64,000 nucleotides of DNA from Mycteria americana (Eukaryota > Chordata > Aves > Ciconiiformes > Ciconiidae), in the NCBI RefSeq assembly GCF_035582795.1, contig NC_134368.1, positions 41,903,501 to 41,967,500 on the forward strand. Direction: 5' to 3'. This document shows, in pieces, positions 25,604 through 37,900 of the stretch. A program made the position numbers and the translations under genes. The notes below the pieces were generated by a model. The model made no database searches, had not been told where the DNA came from, and saw nothing but the letters and a program-made list of their open reading frames with translations. The number at the start of each line of letters is the position of its first letter. Within the stretch, counting starts at the first letter, position 1.

Positions 25604-26163
25604 AAGGTTTAACCCCAGCCAGCAAGTAAACACCACCCACCTGCTCGCTCACTCCCCCCCCGGTGGGATAGGGGAGAGAATCAGAAGAGTAAAAGTGAGA
25701 AAACTCGTGGGTTGAGATAATGACAGTTTAGTAGGGAAAGCAAAAGCCACGCACGCAAGCAAAGCAAAACGAGGAATTCATTCACTACTTCCCATGGGCA
25801 GGCAGGTGTTCAGCCATCTCCAGGAAAGCAGGGCTCCATCACGCGTAATGGTTACTTGGGAAGACAAACACCATCACTTCAAATGTTCCCCCCTCCCTTC
25901 TTCCTCCAGCTTTATATGCTGAGCATGACGGCATATGGTATGGAATAGCCCTTTGGCCAGTTGGGGTCAGCTGTCCTGGCTGTGCCCCCTCCCAGCTTCT
26001 TGTGCACCTGGCAGAGCATGGGAAGCTGAAAAGCCCTTGACCAGTGCAGCAACAACTAAACCATCCCTGTATTATCAACACTGTTTGCAGCACAAAGCCA
26101 AAACATAGCCCCATACCAGCCACTATAAAGAAAATTAACTCTAACAAAGCTGAAACCAGGACA
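25604..26163 (-). mobile_element. Solo LTR, same family as 2238-2781
   Basis: Read on the minus strand it begins TGTCCTGGTTTCAGC (26163 downwards) and ends near GGTTAAACC at about 25606. The core at 25934-26035 is nearly identical to the first LTR. The TATA region on the minus strand (GCATATAAAGC, near 25913-25923) is better preserved than in the first copy. The CRE-equivalent reads TGACGGCA and is broken. The terminal TGTTGT present at the end of the first LTR is missing. AAAGG occurs on both sides (before 25608 and after 26163) and may be a target duplication or coincidence. No retroviral coding sequence adjoins. Confidence 0.78.
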
Positions 26164-27719
26164 AAAGGGAGAAAACATGATGAAGTACTGTGCATCAGTA
26201 ATTTGGCTGGCTATTACCAGTCTGGTTATTTTTCTGAAGTGAAAAACAGAGAAAAGGATTTTGTGGCTTTTTTTTTTAATTGTACATTAGAATAGGTAAC
26301 AAAATTACATGAACATGTTTATTGTAACCAATTTTGGGTCTTCAATCTGTTCTGTATTTAGAAATGGATTTACACACCCCTCAGCAATTATCAGAAGTGG
26401 AATGTTTTCAGGGAAGAAAAATATTTTATGTTGAAAAGTGACATTTTTTGCATTGCTTAAAATATAACTTTATTAACGTGTGTGAGGAAGATGGCAAAAC
26501 TTATATGTTACTAACTTATTTTGCATCAGCAAAGATATAACTGCACCATCTACAGGGACAGTCGTTCAAAAAAGAAGTTTGCCAGACACATCACAGTTAT
26601 GATCTGTTTTCTTTTCTGAATATAAGGGAGACTTGCAGTAGCTCTTATGTCATTAGGAAGTAAGTCAGTAAACACCAGCAAATTTTGAATAACGACCCAG
26701 TATAAGAAGAGGTCACTGTTAAAGTAAGGGTTGGAATAGTTCCAGCTACTTCATCAATAGCAGAACATTGCAAAGCCCCTCAGCACACAGAAGTACAATT
26801 CACATATAGTTTACATCTTATGTAGCTTTCAAGTACGAAAGTCATACAGAAAACCTAATTAAAATTACAGTAAAGCCAAAAGTCTGCATAAAATCCATAG
26901 AGGTTTTTAAAACACTTTTAGAGTTTGTTAAAAAACCTCAGATATGTCTTACAGTGTACCTCAGGTTTTTACCAGAAGTCATACTGCACATGCTAAGAAG
27001 GGTCAGGGTAACCTAAAACAATACCTGGAGATAGGAAAAAAATGAATGTAGGGTTGGAGGCATTGGAAAACGAGCAAACAAAAAAAATCATCTACCTACA
27101 CACAGTCAGTCAACAATTCTTAGGGTCACTTCTCCATCAGGGCCTCAGCACCAAGAACATGGCCAACTCACCTTCAAACATGGAAGAAGCATCTTAGTGT
27201 GGATACACATTAAAAAAAGATCCCTGGAATGGTCAGATATTACTCAGCATTACACAAGATTTTGTACACCAACTAACCACTCTCCACCTACAAAAAACTT
27301 TCTACAGCTTCTTGAGGAAGGTGACAGTTTTATGTAAGACAGCTAACCCTGATCCTAGTTTCATCAGGATTTCTAACTACAAGGTTGAGAAATCAAGGAC
27401 TCTGGTTGTATATACTCATTTTCTAAAAAAATATCCTGCCTTGTGATACCACGAGAGAGATTCACTCCTTAAGCAATTGGCAATTTAAACTGTTCTCAAC
27501 AGTTTCTAGAGAGTGTTTGAAACAAAGAATCAGGGATCCTTACAGAAAGGCTACAAAAGAGAAAACACAGGGGTTTTTGCAATGTAAGAGATCCATGAAA
27601 GTCAAATTCGAACAGTAAAATGAACAGCAGTGTAAAAAAAAAAATCTTCAGGTTCAGCAATAGTTTTAACTACTAGGTATTTATTTTTAAACTTCTTAAC
27701 AGTAACATCATTTAAAAGT

Positions 27720-27734
27720 GGGGGGGGGGGGGGG
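27720..27734 (+). repeat. Poly-G run (15)
   Basis: Fifteen consecutive G residues followed by AGAAAG. Such a run can form quadruplex structure and is also prone to length error in sequencing. Confidence 0.9.
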
Positions 27735-30700
27735 AGAAAGAGACAAAGATCCTGCTTTCTGTGGGATTCAGACTTCTTTTTGTCCCCAAGACAACACTAA
27801 GCTTCAGGCTATTACTAGTAGAATAGTAGTAATGATAAGATGCTGTCAGGCACTATATATATAAAAAAAAATTGTTAATGGCCTTTCTTATGCTTTTTCC
27901 AAGTAAATGAACTATCCCATCTCTAGTCAACAGCAGCAGTTAAACTCTCTACTGAAGTGATGATTATCCACTATTTTGTTAAAAACAGCCCTTCACCTTC
28001 TGCCTTTTACCTCATTTGGAAACGCAATGTAAAGTCTTAGTATTTCTTAGCTCTCAACTTTTAGATCACTCTAAGCTTTGAAAAACCTCTGGAAGCATCC
28101 AAGTACCTAAAAAGAGGGTGAATCTAAAGGAAACAAACCCAGCCCTTTGATAAGAGGTTGGAATAGCAAGTATGCACATTGAAGTAAAGTGGAGGACGAA
28201 GTGACAAGGAATATTATGGATAAATAGTGGAATATTTACCATTTTAGAAAAGGGAGGAAGTGGGTTCTACAGGGCAAGGATATGGAAAGCAGATCAGAAG
28301 GTTTCTGCTTATCTCAGAAATTATGAAATACTTAATTGCTTTACAAGTAAAAACTAGCACAGCAAGTTTGACCAGTTTAAAAAAAAAACCCACACGATAC
28401 ATTCAGATGCAGAGCATTTTAAGAATCTGAAGATAAATAACAAAGTAGCCTAATGAAGAAAAGTTAAACTGACTGCATAAATTACATCGGGCAGATTATT
28501 TCTAGAAAATCATATTGTCACAAACGTGACCTACATATACATCAAAGAAGTGCTGAAACCTCATGTAAGCAGAAGGAGTTTGGACCAGCTGTCATTCATT
28601 ATGGATTTCTAGCTTAGCTGAGGGTTAGACCCTCAAGACTCTGTTGACAGATGTTTGAGTAATACTTTATTTGGTTGCTTTTGCAAGAAAGCTGAAATGA
28701 TTGCCTTTGCTGACAGGAATCTTAACAGCAACTTGAATTTGCAATGGTACCTGTTTCTCACAGGTCATCTGATGCAATTTTAGCTATGTAAGTAAGTAGC
28801 TTTGAATCTTCCTCAATTTCATCAAAGAGACTTCTGAGTAGCCTTAAGGTCTCAGGCAGACAAGTTGTTAAAGCTTAGTACCAGACAGAGGGCCTCAGAA
28901 ACCCAAAAGAAAGAGGAAAAATCCATAAAGTCTTTCATACTGAATAGACACCATGGTTAACTGAGCTGAGTAGTCAGTTTAAAGGTGTTTATCTTTTTAA
29001 TGGGAGTTTAAATGTAAAATCATTACCCCCAAGTTAAAGTTGTTACTAAGTACCAAGCAATAAGTTATGTTACAGCCCTAACAGCATGAAATTAAGTTGC
29101 CTTTGAAGGGTGCTGTACTCAGTTTAAGGTTGCAGTTTCTGCAATTACGTGAGAGGTAGGCACATTCCTAAGAATCCATCAGGTTTCTCTCTATTGTCTT
29201 TTTGCACTTTTCTATGACAAATGTCTAATTTTCTTCACATCATATAAACATTAGATATGCAATACCCTCAAAGGATTCAAAAGGAGAATCAGAAGCCTTC
29301 TTCAACATCTTTACTTTAAAGGGATATTTAGGTGAGAATTTCTGTTTAATACTACGCTTCCAATATTCTCCATTAAGGATGGAGAATACATATAGAGCTA
29401 ACAGGCCAAAGAGAACCCAGCATTTGACCAAAAAAAGGTAAAAAGGAAGTGAAAAGATAAAATTGTTTTGCCTGGATAAATCAGGGGAAACAGGTAAAGA
29501 AATAGAAATATATAGATATACAAGGCTGTAATTTGGAAAAGGTTCTGAAGTTAATAGACATTCCTGAATCTTTTGCATTTTTCTTTCAGACAACTCTCCG
29601 AAATATCTAGAGTAACATTTTGTTAAGGGTCAGACAACATAGTGATAGGCTCACTGTTCCAGTAAAAACTTAGAAAAGCTAGCAGGAAACAAAAGTGTAA
29701 AAGACAACAAAAAGCTGAAGTAAAGTTACAAGAAGGCTGTTAGGACAAAGATTTAGTGTGTACTATCCTTTTCATGGAGTTAGCAGAGCAGCTACCGCTA
29801 GAAAGTAGAAATATCAAGTCCAAATCTATTCATAAACATTCTGGAAGAGGTGATTATCTTGTGATATGATAATTTTTGCTGATAACATGCAGGTTGTTAA
29901 GATGAGAAATACTGAAAAAATAAAAAAAATAAAAAAAAAAAGGAAAATTCTACCTGAGCAAAAAAAATTGCTGACAAAGTTCAGTGCTGACAAACATAAA
30001 ACAAGATATATGACAACTCTAACTTTGCAGTGATGGGTTCTGAGTTGATTCTCCCTATCCAGAAGTGAGATAGTGGATGTACAGATGGGTCTAAGAGGCA
30101 AAATAGCCCCTTTTGAAAATCTCAGAGACATTACATTTTGCTATGAAGAATTCAGGTCTCAAACAGTAAATAGAAAACAGAGATGAGAATATGATTTATA
30201 CAAAATCCCAGACTAACACTTACCTCTTTAAATAACACTGGAAATACTCATGCTAGCTTCCTGCTGATCTGTTTATATTCTGCAAGCATTGTTTTCATAC
30301 TTGAAGTTTTTTGTCTATGTATTCTCTACTGTTTCTCTCCAGTCATGCAATTTATACAAATATAGTCACAGTTTTACTAGTATGCTCAACTACAGCTTCC
30401 CTGGGATATTTCCCAGCATTACCTTTTCTCAGAGGGTGAGACCCTCACCTCTCTCATGGTTCACGTTCTGCAAGAGCCTGCAGAAAGTCCACGGTGGTCT
30501 TCCTTTTCTGAAAAATATCCTAAGTGATGTAGAATCTCTACCAATACAACAGGATGAGGTAACAAAAGCAGCACTTTCGCTAGGGTACTTGACTGATCCG
30601 GTTTGTTTATTCCCTCTATTTCTTGTAGATACACTGGAATGCAAAACCCACCACAGTAGTAGCTGTCTTTCTGAAGTGTAAGCATAACAAAGTATTGGCA

Positions 30701-30846
30701 AGCAAAATAATCACATATTCACCTGATACAGTAATAAACACCGTTAATAATTCCTTCCTTACTGAATGAGAGAAAAATGGACCAGCTTAAGTGCAATGTT
30801 ATTCAAAGAAGGTAATGCAAGGGCTGAAAATAATAGGTATGCTCAA

Positions 30847-30869
30847 AGCCATATTATTCTAATATGGCT
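30847..30869. repeat. Perfect 10-bp hairpin
   Basis: AGCCATATTA and its reverse complement TAATATGGCT flank the three-base loop TTC. It is too short for a microRNA precursor by itself. Confidence 0.85.
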
Positions 30870-30921
30870 GGAAACAGTATTTCTGGCATTCCTTATTGGT
30901 TTTGGATTCTTTTTCTTTCAA

Positions 30922-30949
30922 ATAATCGCAGAGTAAATTCTGCGATTAT
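30922..30949. repeat. Perfect 11-bp hairpin
   Basis: ATAATCGCAGA (30922-30932) and TCTGCGATTAT (30939-30949) flank the six-base loop GTAAAT. It lies about 50 bp from the hairpin at 30847-30869. No transcription or terminator role can be inferred. Confidence 0.85.
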
Positions 30950-33900
30950 CCTAAAATATGGGCAGTGTTGATCTTTTTTCATTTTGAACAACGGGAAATA
31001 TGAAGATAAAACTAGAAAGGAGAATCTGCTGCTGCTACCAGTACTAAAGCTATGAGCTCTTTCTTCTCTCTTCTCCCAGATATGTATTCAAGACATTAAA
31101 TGCAAGAAGCAGTTTCTGAAACAGAAAAGCACGGCTTCAGTTTGTAAAGAAAGAAAACATTAGCAGGCCAGGTATGAGGAAAGGAGGAGAAAGGGGAGTA
31201 AAATGCCCTTTCAGCTCCAAAATAGTCCTAACTGAACTTATGATAGGGACTATATGACATACCTGCTAATAATAACAACAACAACAACAACAGAGCTGGA
31301 ACTAACTGGGTCTATCCATCATTACGTGCAATAGTCTATTTGTCACTGACATCAGGAAAATCTTTCTTATCGAGGGAGTAGATACACATTTAGAGATGCA
31401 AGAAATGCAAACCAGCAATTTCTACAGAGATTTTAAGAAAATATTCTTGGGTATCTTCTCTTAAAAGATAGAAAAAAAATAAACAAATTATAGGGATTAT
31501 ATCTGCAGCACAGGCTTAGTGTTACAAATAAAGGCCCACATGAAGAATAAAAAGTGAAAATAAAATTGAATTTCTCTTAAAAGGAAAACCCAAAAATTTT
31601 GAAATATTCTCTATACTGCAGACAGCTTTATAATTTTAAAATTTAAGAACTTAAGCTTTTTATAATAAGCTGTATAATTTAACATGTTTATCTGGAGTTC
31701 ATATTTCTAAGCTATTGAGAATTTTTATGTGGAAAAAGGGCTCATTTTGTCAGCTTATTGGCAAGTTCTTTAGTCTTTAATCTTTTCCCAAACACAAAGG
31801 CCTTGCTGCAAACTCGCACCATCGCTCCATTATTCAAAGCTGTCCTTATCTTCTCGATGACTTAGAGAACTGCTGCTAACCTTTTTCCTGATAAGACAAG
31901 GTTGGCTACTGTTATCTGGAAAAAGCAGCAAATGCCAATCTTTTATAAAAAAAAAATTAGCTTAAAGACTAAACTGTTTATATTATAGTAGACACATCTG
32001 TCTACATTTGCCAATAAACTACAATGAAATGGAAAACGTATCACAATTTATATGTTTTATTTAGATGAACATGCTATGGCTTCTATTTGCAGTAAGAGTC
32101 AACTGTTTATTTTGTATAACAACTAACACTGGAGCAACAAAAAAAGAATGGTCCTCTAGTAAATTATCTGACTTAAAGTTCAGATTTAAAAGCATTATTT
32201 TTGCATGAATAGCGGGCTTACTTTACATGGAACAGGATATTATTCCTTAAATCACTCCAAATACAACTTCAATTTTAACAGGAAAGCACTGAGCCTATTT
32301 TAAAATAGAAATCTTGAGTTCAGGTAAGTTCAAGCTTAGCAAAAACTCATTAGTTTTAAGGTGTTATGAAAAAACTCAAAGGTAAGCAAGGAATATTCCT
32401 TACTTGATTTTACCATTTCTGTTAAAACTAATATTAAATTAAACTATGTTTTGAACCTTTTTTTTTTCATATTTTTAAACATATTTGTCCCTTTAGTTTC
32501 CACAGGAAAACACATTAAAAAAATACACATAATAACAATTGTTGTGGGATACACGGGATATTACAACTGCATAACATGAACTACTGAGAACACTATTTAA
32601 CTTTAGATCCCACATTCAGTTAATGATGTATACGTTGCTGTCCAAGTTGTTAAGACTAGAGTTATCAAACTAGCGTAGTTATCAGCAAGAGCACAGTTAC
32701 AGCAACAGAGATTGGCGTGTTCTGGCCAACAAACTTCCTGGGTCTCGTAGCCTGTGCTGACCTCAACATTACAGCCCTGGTAACAAGTCAGGACCTGAGC
32801 TACTTAATTTACTGATAACTTAGGTATGCTTACATAGGCTACAGTTACGCTTTTATTTAAATGGACTTAGAGTGAAAAGACTACCTGAGCTAGCTTACTC
32901 TTCTGACTACACCTGCGGTTTAAGTGTCCACATTAAAGCTTGCTCAGGTTGACAACAAAAAAACTCCAATCATTCTTCCCCCCTCTCCAAACATTAAATA
33001 CGTAAGCATAACAGACATAAGTAGTTAGCATACCTGATGGGACTCATACTGCGAGACAAATGCAGAAGACACCACAAACCAAGGAAGAGCTAAATGAGTA
33101 ATCAAGACAACTTAACTGAGGTGGCTGTCTTTAAAGTTAGCTATGTGCTCAAGTGTTCTGCTGAGGGTCAGCACAGGTCTGAAAAGTCTATTACCTAAAG
33201 CCCGACAAGCCTTTCTGACATCTATGCAATTTTAAATAACCTGTCAAATTAAGTTGTCTCCTCTCATTCACAGGTCTGCGACTTGTACAAGATTCAAGAT
33301 ACTGTCACATTCTGTCCTCACATTGACTAAAGGTCTACGAAATCATTTGCTGAAGCAATATTACTGTCCTAGTACTGGGACACGTTAAATAACCTGTAGC
33401 ACTTTAAAAGCCTGCAAGAAAATACAGAAACAGACTTACACAGTAGATAAGGTTGGAGTAGAATAAAGTATACAAACAATGATATCTGATAATGAGAAGA
33501 CACACAACAGGTTCGCTGAGAAGCTGCAGCGCTGTAGTTCAACTATCTGGTAAGCCACCGTGGTCCCGGTCCTGCTGCTTTTCTCAGGGAACTCCTGCCA
33601 TTCCTGCATAGGTGCTCAGCTGTAATGGTTCCCTGCAGGTCAAAACACTCGTTTTAAAGATGAAACATGGAACTCTGGAACAGTTCTTTTGAGGTGAGAA
33701 AAGGCATAGGAGAGTACGTGAAAGCTTGCAGTGAACCGTGGGGAAAAGACTAGGATCTTTAAGCAGTATGCATCTGTTACATCAGTTCAACCATATGGTC
33801 ACAAGCACCTAAATAAGGAATGACTGGAACTCCTTTAGCTGTATTTCAGAGGCTTGAAGACAATTCATTTTGTGTACTAATCACTATTTTAGCAGTGAGC

Positions 33901-34369
33901 TTCTTACTGTGCCAGTGTTCGGTTTTCCTTAATGATCTGTTTATTTCTCCTTTTTCACCTCATTACAAAATGAAATAGCTTAGAAAGCATTGGAAGGTAT
34001 TTAAAGATTAATGAAAGTGACTGAATGTTACTAATTCACTGATCAAAGGAGAGTGTTTTGTGTGCTTTATAGAACTAGGAACAATGACAGTATTTATTAA
34101 TTGTTACACTCACTACTACAATGTTTTATTATTACACAGCCATGTAGGCATAGCTGTCTTCTTAAGACAGGAAAAGAAAAATATAGAAATATACCAGAAC
34201 ACCCAACCCCCCTCCCCCCAACACCCCCCCGCCAAAAAAACCCAAACAAACAAACAAACAAAAACCCACAAAAAATCCCCCACAAAACCAATGCTTTACT
34301 TCTCATTGTATTCAAGGTGATTGAGATATCTGTGATTCTAGATTTGACCTCGTATATATCCTAAAACGT

Positions 34370-34920
34370 TACAGCACTCAAAAATCACCACAGCAGACCT
34401 AAAGGTTGGGAAGAGCCTCTCTGAGGAGGTACTATAATAGGAGACAAAGTACCAAATTATGCACTCACCTCATAAATCATAAAAGAGGCAAATTAACCTG
34501 TGCAGGCAAGCTATTAACAAGAAAGTCCTTAGTAGTGAAGGGATTTTTAGTCCCCAGAAAACTGAGGGTGATGTGCAATAAATATTGTAATGCAACAATA
34601 TCCCAGCCTGTTACTGCCAAAGAGGATACCCACCCCACGCTCACTTCTGGGGACCCCCAACCGCTTACCCCTGTCCCCTCCCTCTGGTGTTGCCTTGTCT
34701 TTGTGCCTTTGTGCCTAGCCAGTTTGGCTGAAATCTGCTTCTCTCTTGCATCTGGTCTCCCCCCAGCTGAACTGACCCAGTTCACGCTGTTCCATGTGCA
34801 CAGCTTCCCGACAGCTAAACCAATTCATTACGAGAGACAGACACGGGGTCAGGGCAGAACCTCATGGGAAAGAAGAGGGCAGCCAGTTTTGGCTTATCAA
34901 AAGTGATGTGCCTCCAACAA
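34370..34920 (-). other. GC-richer block, possible degraded repeat
   Basis: Base composition is higher in GC than its surroundings, especially 34610-34800. On the minus strand it begins TGTTGGAGGCACATCAC at about 34919, reminiscent of an LTR start. I cannot define the other end, a target duplication or a family, and the frames on either strand (166 codons plus, 102 codons minus) are not recognised. Confidence 0.25.
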
Positions 34921-37900
34921 GCTTCTGCAATGGTGGTTGTCTGATTAGCTCAGATATGCCCAAACAAGGCTAGAAAGCAAAAATCAACTTCATGCAGCAG
35001 AGAAAGTAAAATACCTGAGATCTTTTAACACTCTATCTGTGAGTCAGAGGGGACCCTGACCTTGAATAGCTGTCAGTATGGGTGTCAGCAAAGGAGGAAA
35101 AATATACCAATAAATAATTTATATTAAAATTTGCATTAAATTTGTATTGAAATATTAGCATAAATTAATATTAGCAATGAACATTGGACAAGATTTTTTT
35201 TAGAGAAACAGAAGTCCCATGCCATACCCCCCAAGCCCTCAATACACCTCACCAATCATGCATGCACTGGACACAGATTCCTCCTTGACCTTGCTGGCTG
35301 TGTTCTAAAGCATGAGATTTTGATATTTTTGTTTTAACAGAGAGCTGAAAGTGTAATGAAAACATGAAAACACGTAGAATGCAGAGGGGATTACTTAAAT
35401 CCTGGAAGCAGAACAACAACAAAAAAGGCTTTGAACAGAAACAGCAATTCAGATTCCAAGTCCAACCACGTCCCTCCAAAGAGATACAGCCTCATTTTTT
35501 TTTCCTACAAAACAGAGTTATGTCAAACATTTTCATTTTTATGCCACTGCTCACCACTGCCCCAGTTTTAGAGGGGTTCCTGGGTGGAAAGTTTGGTGAA
35601 CTTCTGAGGAGTCGAGGAGTCTGAGCCATCTCCTCTCTTTCTGCACATCACCTTTGAAGACTGAGTTGTAATCATCATTTTGCCTTGGTCAAGAAAAGAG
35701 CTATTCCATTGTATTATCAGTATGACCATCATACTATAGTGTATTTTCCCTACTCATTTGAGATGTTTTAATTTCAAATGGTTCTCAATATCAATATACT
35801 TTCAATTAAATGCACCCCCTTTGTATTGCATGTTGCTTGATTGTCAGACACATTACATTGTGAACCTAACTTTTTAAGCATTATTTGAATAAAATATGAC
35901 CTGCTGACACCTGCTTTTGGTTCATCCAGAGCCTTCTTCCTGCTTCCCTTGTAGTTTCATTTTTATCTCATCCAGAAGAATCTCCTGCAAACAGGAAAGT
36001 CCTCCATATTTTGGGCATACATTTTTCAAGGCCATAAGCATCTCTACTAGGACTTCAGTTTGCTCTTTACTCAAGACAGCTTCTCTCCTTAAGCAAGAAG
36101 TGATTCATTATGATGACTAATCTAACTTGTTGCTAAGATGAAACTGTACCTGTACAGCAAAGCTCACAAATCTTTCCAAAACACCCACAGATCATCGCAG
36201 CTTCTAGTAGTTCTAGATCAGTATTAGTTAGTACATATTTATGTCAATCTTAAGCTGGGGGCAAGACCACCAGAAAACTCACTAAATCAAAATCCAAAAG
36301 TATATCAAAGCCACGCCTGTAACAAAAGTACTTTCACTCAAGGCCAAGGTTGTGAAATGAACTATGAAATAACTAAAGCTGTTAATCTCTTTCAGTGCCC
36401 TCCCAATCACTAGAACAATTGCTTTTGCTTCCCCCCCCATGGTAAAATAACAGAATGATTGTATCCCTTCCCTCTGTGGAGGTATCAGGACACTTTACAC
36501 TGAAGACAATTTACAATCAGTGCATCAACACAGTATTATGCAAGTCAAAGTGAGCTTCAAATGAAAAGTTTTAACAGGTTTTAATATGTCATTCAATCAC
36601 AAAATACTCACAAAATAAATTGTTTGCTGGTACATCTTCATGAAAAAGGCTATCTGTAATATAGAGAATACAGAAATGTTCCAACAGTGATGTGTGAAAA
36701 AAAACCTACAGAAAACTTAAGTTACTGATCTTAAATTGCTATATCGCAGCTTAAAAAGGAATTTGATAAAGCATTCAGGCTAGCAATCTCCCACCATATC
36801 AGCACCTATTTTTCTGTAGTTCACACAAAAGCACAACTACTTTATCTGAAATTATGACAGCTGTCAACTACTTTTATAACTACAAGAAGCTGGAGCTTAA
36901 GTTACCACTAATACATAAGCTCAAGTAAGTTCATGAACTCACCCTTTAGTTCCTTCCATAGGTTCCAACGGAATGGTTTCAATTAAGAGAACTCTTAAAA
37001 ACAGACTACATTTTTTTCCATTAGCTTTTTTCCTAAGTAATTCTTAAAGTAGGCATAAACAATGAACCAAACCACATAATACTCTCAAGAGGAAAACAAG
37101 GGGAATCACTTAATTTTATAGTTGGAGAAAGCAGACAAAGAAGTTACTATACATGACTTATGCAACGATATAGGGATAAAGACTATGTAATCCCAGATCA
37201 TAAGTCAGTATGATAGGAAAGGCATAACACATTCAGCTTGATCACCTATGAAACAAACAAACATACACTGCTAAAAATAACTGGAGAGTCTTCATGTATA
37301 CTAAAACTCACTTAGGTTGATAGTAATGAAAGGCTTTGAACTACATTAATTACATTGTCTAGCTTATCACTTTACAGTTAAACCAAGGTTGAGAGGAGGA
37401 TTTGTTTCACATTTTTATAATACAGTGCGATCACCTCTATGAAATATTATTTTAAATGCCTTACATGTGCATATATGTTTATAACACAATACGAAAGGTT
37501 TCCAAACATATTCCCTGAGGATAGGTTTTGCATTTGCATGTACATTTTATGGTCACTTTACATCGCAACAGGGGAGAACTTTTTTTTTTTTAAAACCACA
37601 ACGAAAAACATGCCTCTCAATCCACAAAAATTGGCTGGGGGGGGGGATGGGAATCAGAAGCACATGTAATAGAGCAAGCTATTTTAACACTTGAAAACTG
37701 ACCCAATTCCAAAATGTAGATTTCCTTTAATCCTATTTTCCACATTTTTTCAGACACACATTTGCCCTTTCATTCATTCAAATCAAATGTAAATTAAACA
37801 AACATGCAATAAACAAGTTTTCATTAATACATACATTGGGACTTTGCATAGGAACTTCTTCACTTCTAGCTCACTAGGGGCTCAGAGAACAAATCCTTCA

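Larger units (their letters stand above)
26164..34369. other. Intergenic, no gene recognised
   Basis: AT-rich desert. Contains a run of 15 G (27720-27734), two small perfect hairpins (30847-30869 and 30922-30949), an ACA trinucleotide run near 31272-31292 and a C/A-rich low-complexity tract with a CAAA repeat at about 34200-34285. Frames such as the 130-codon plus-strand frame at 30289-30681 show no splice context or family motif. Confidence 0.5.

Noticed and set aside
30289-30701. 130-codon plus-strand frame and overlapping minus-strand frames of 90 and 74 codons
   Set aside because: Frames on both strands, no family motif and no exon context, in AT-rich DNA. Consistent with chance.
34406-34906. 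166-codon plus-strand frame in the GC-richer block
   Set aside because: Not recognised. The block looks like a degraded repeat, and the opposite strand is also open for 102 codons.
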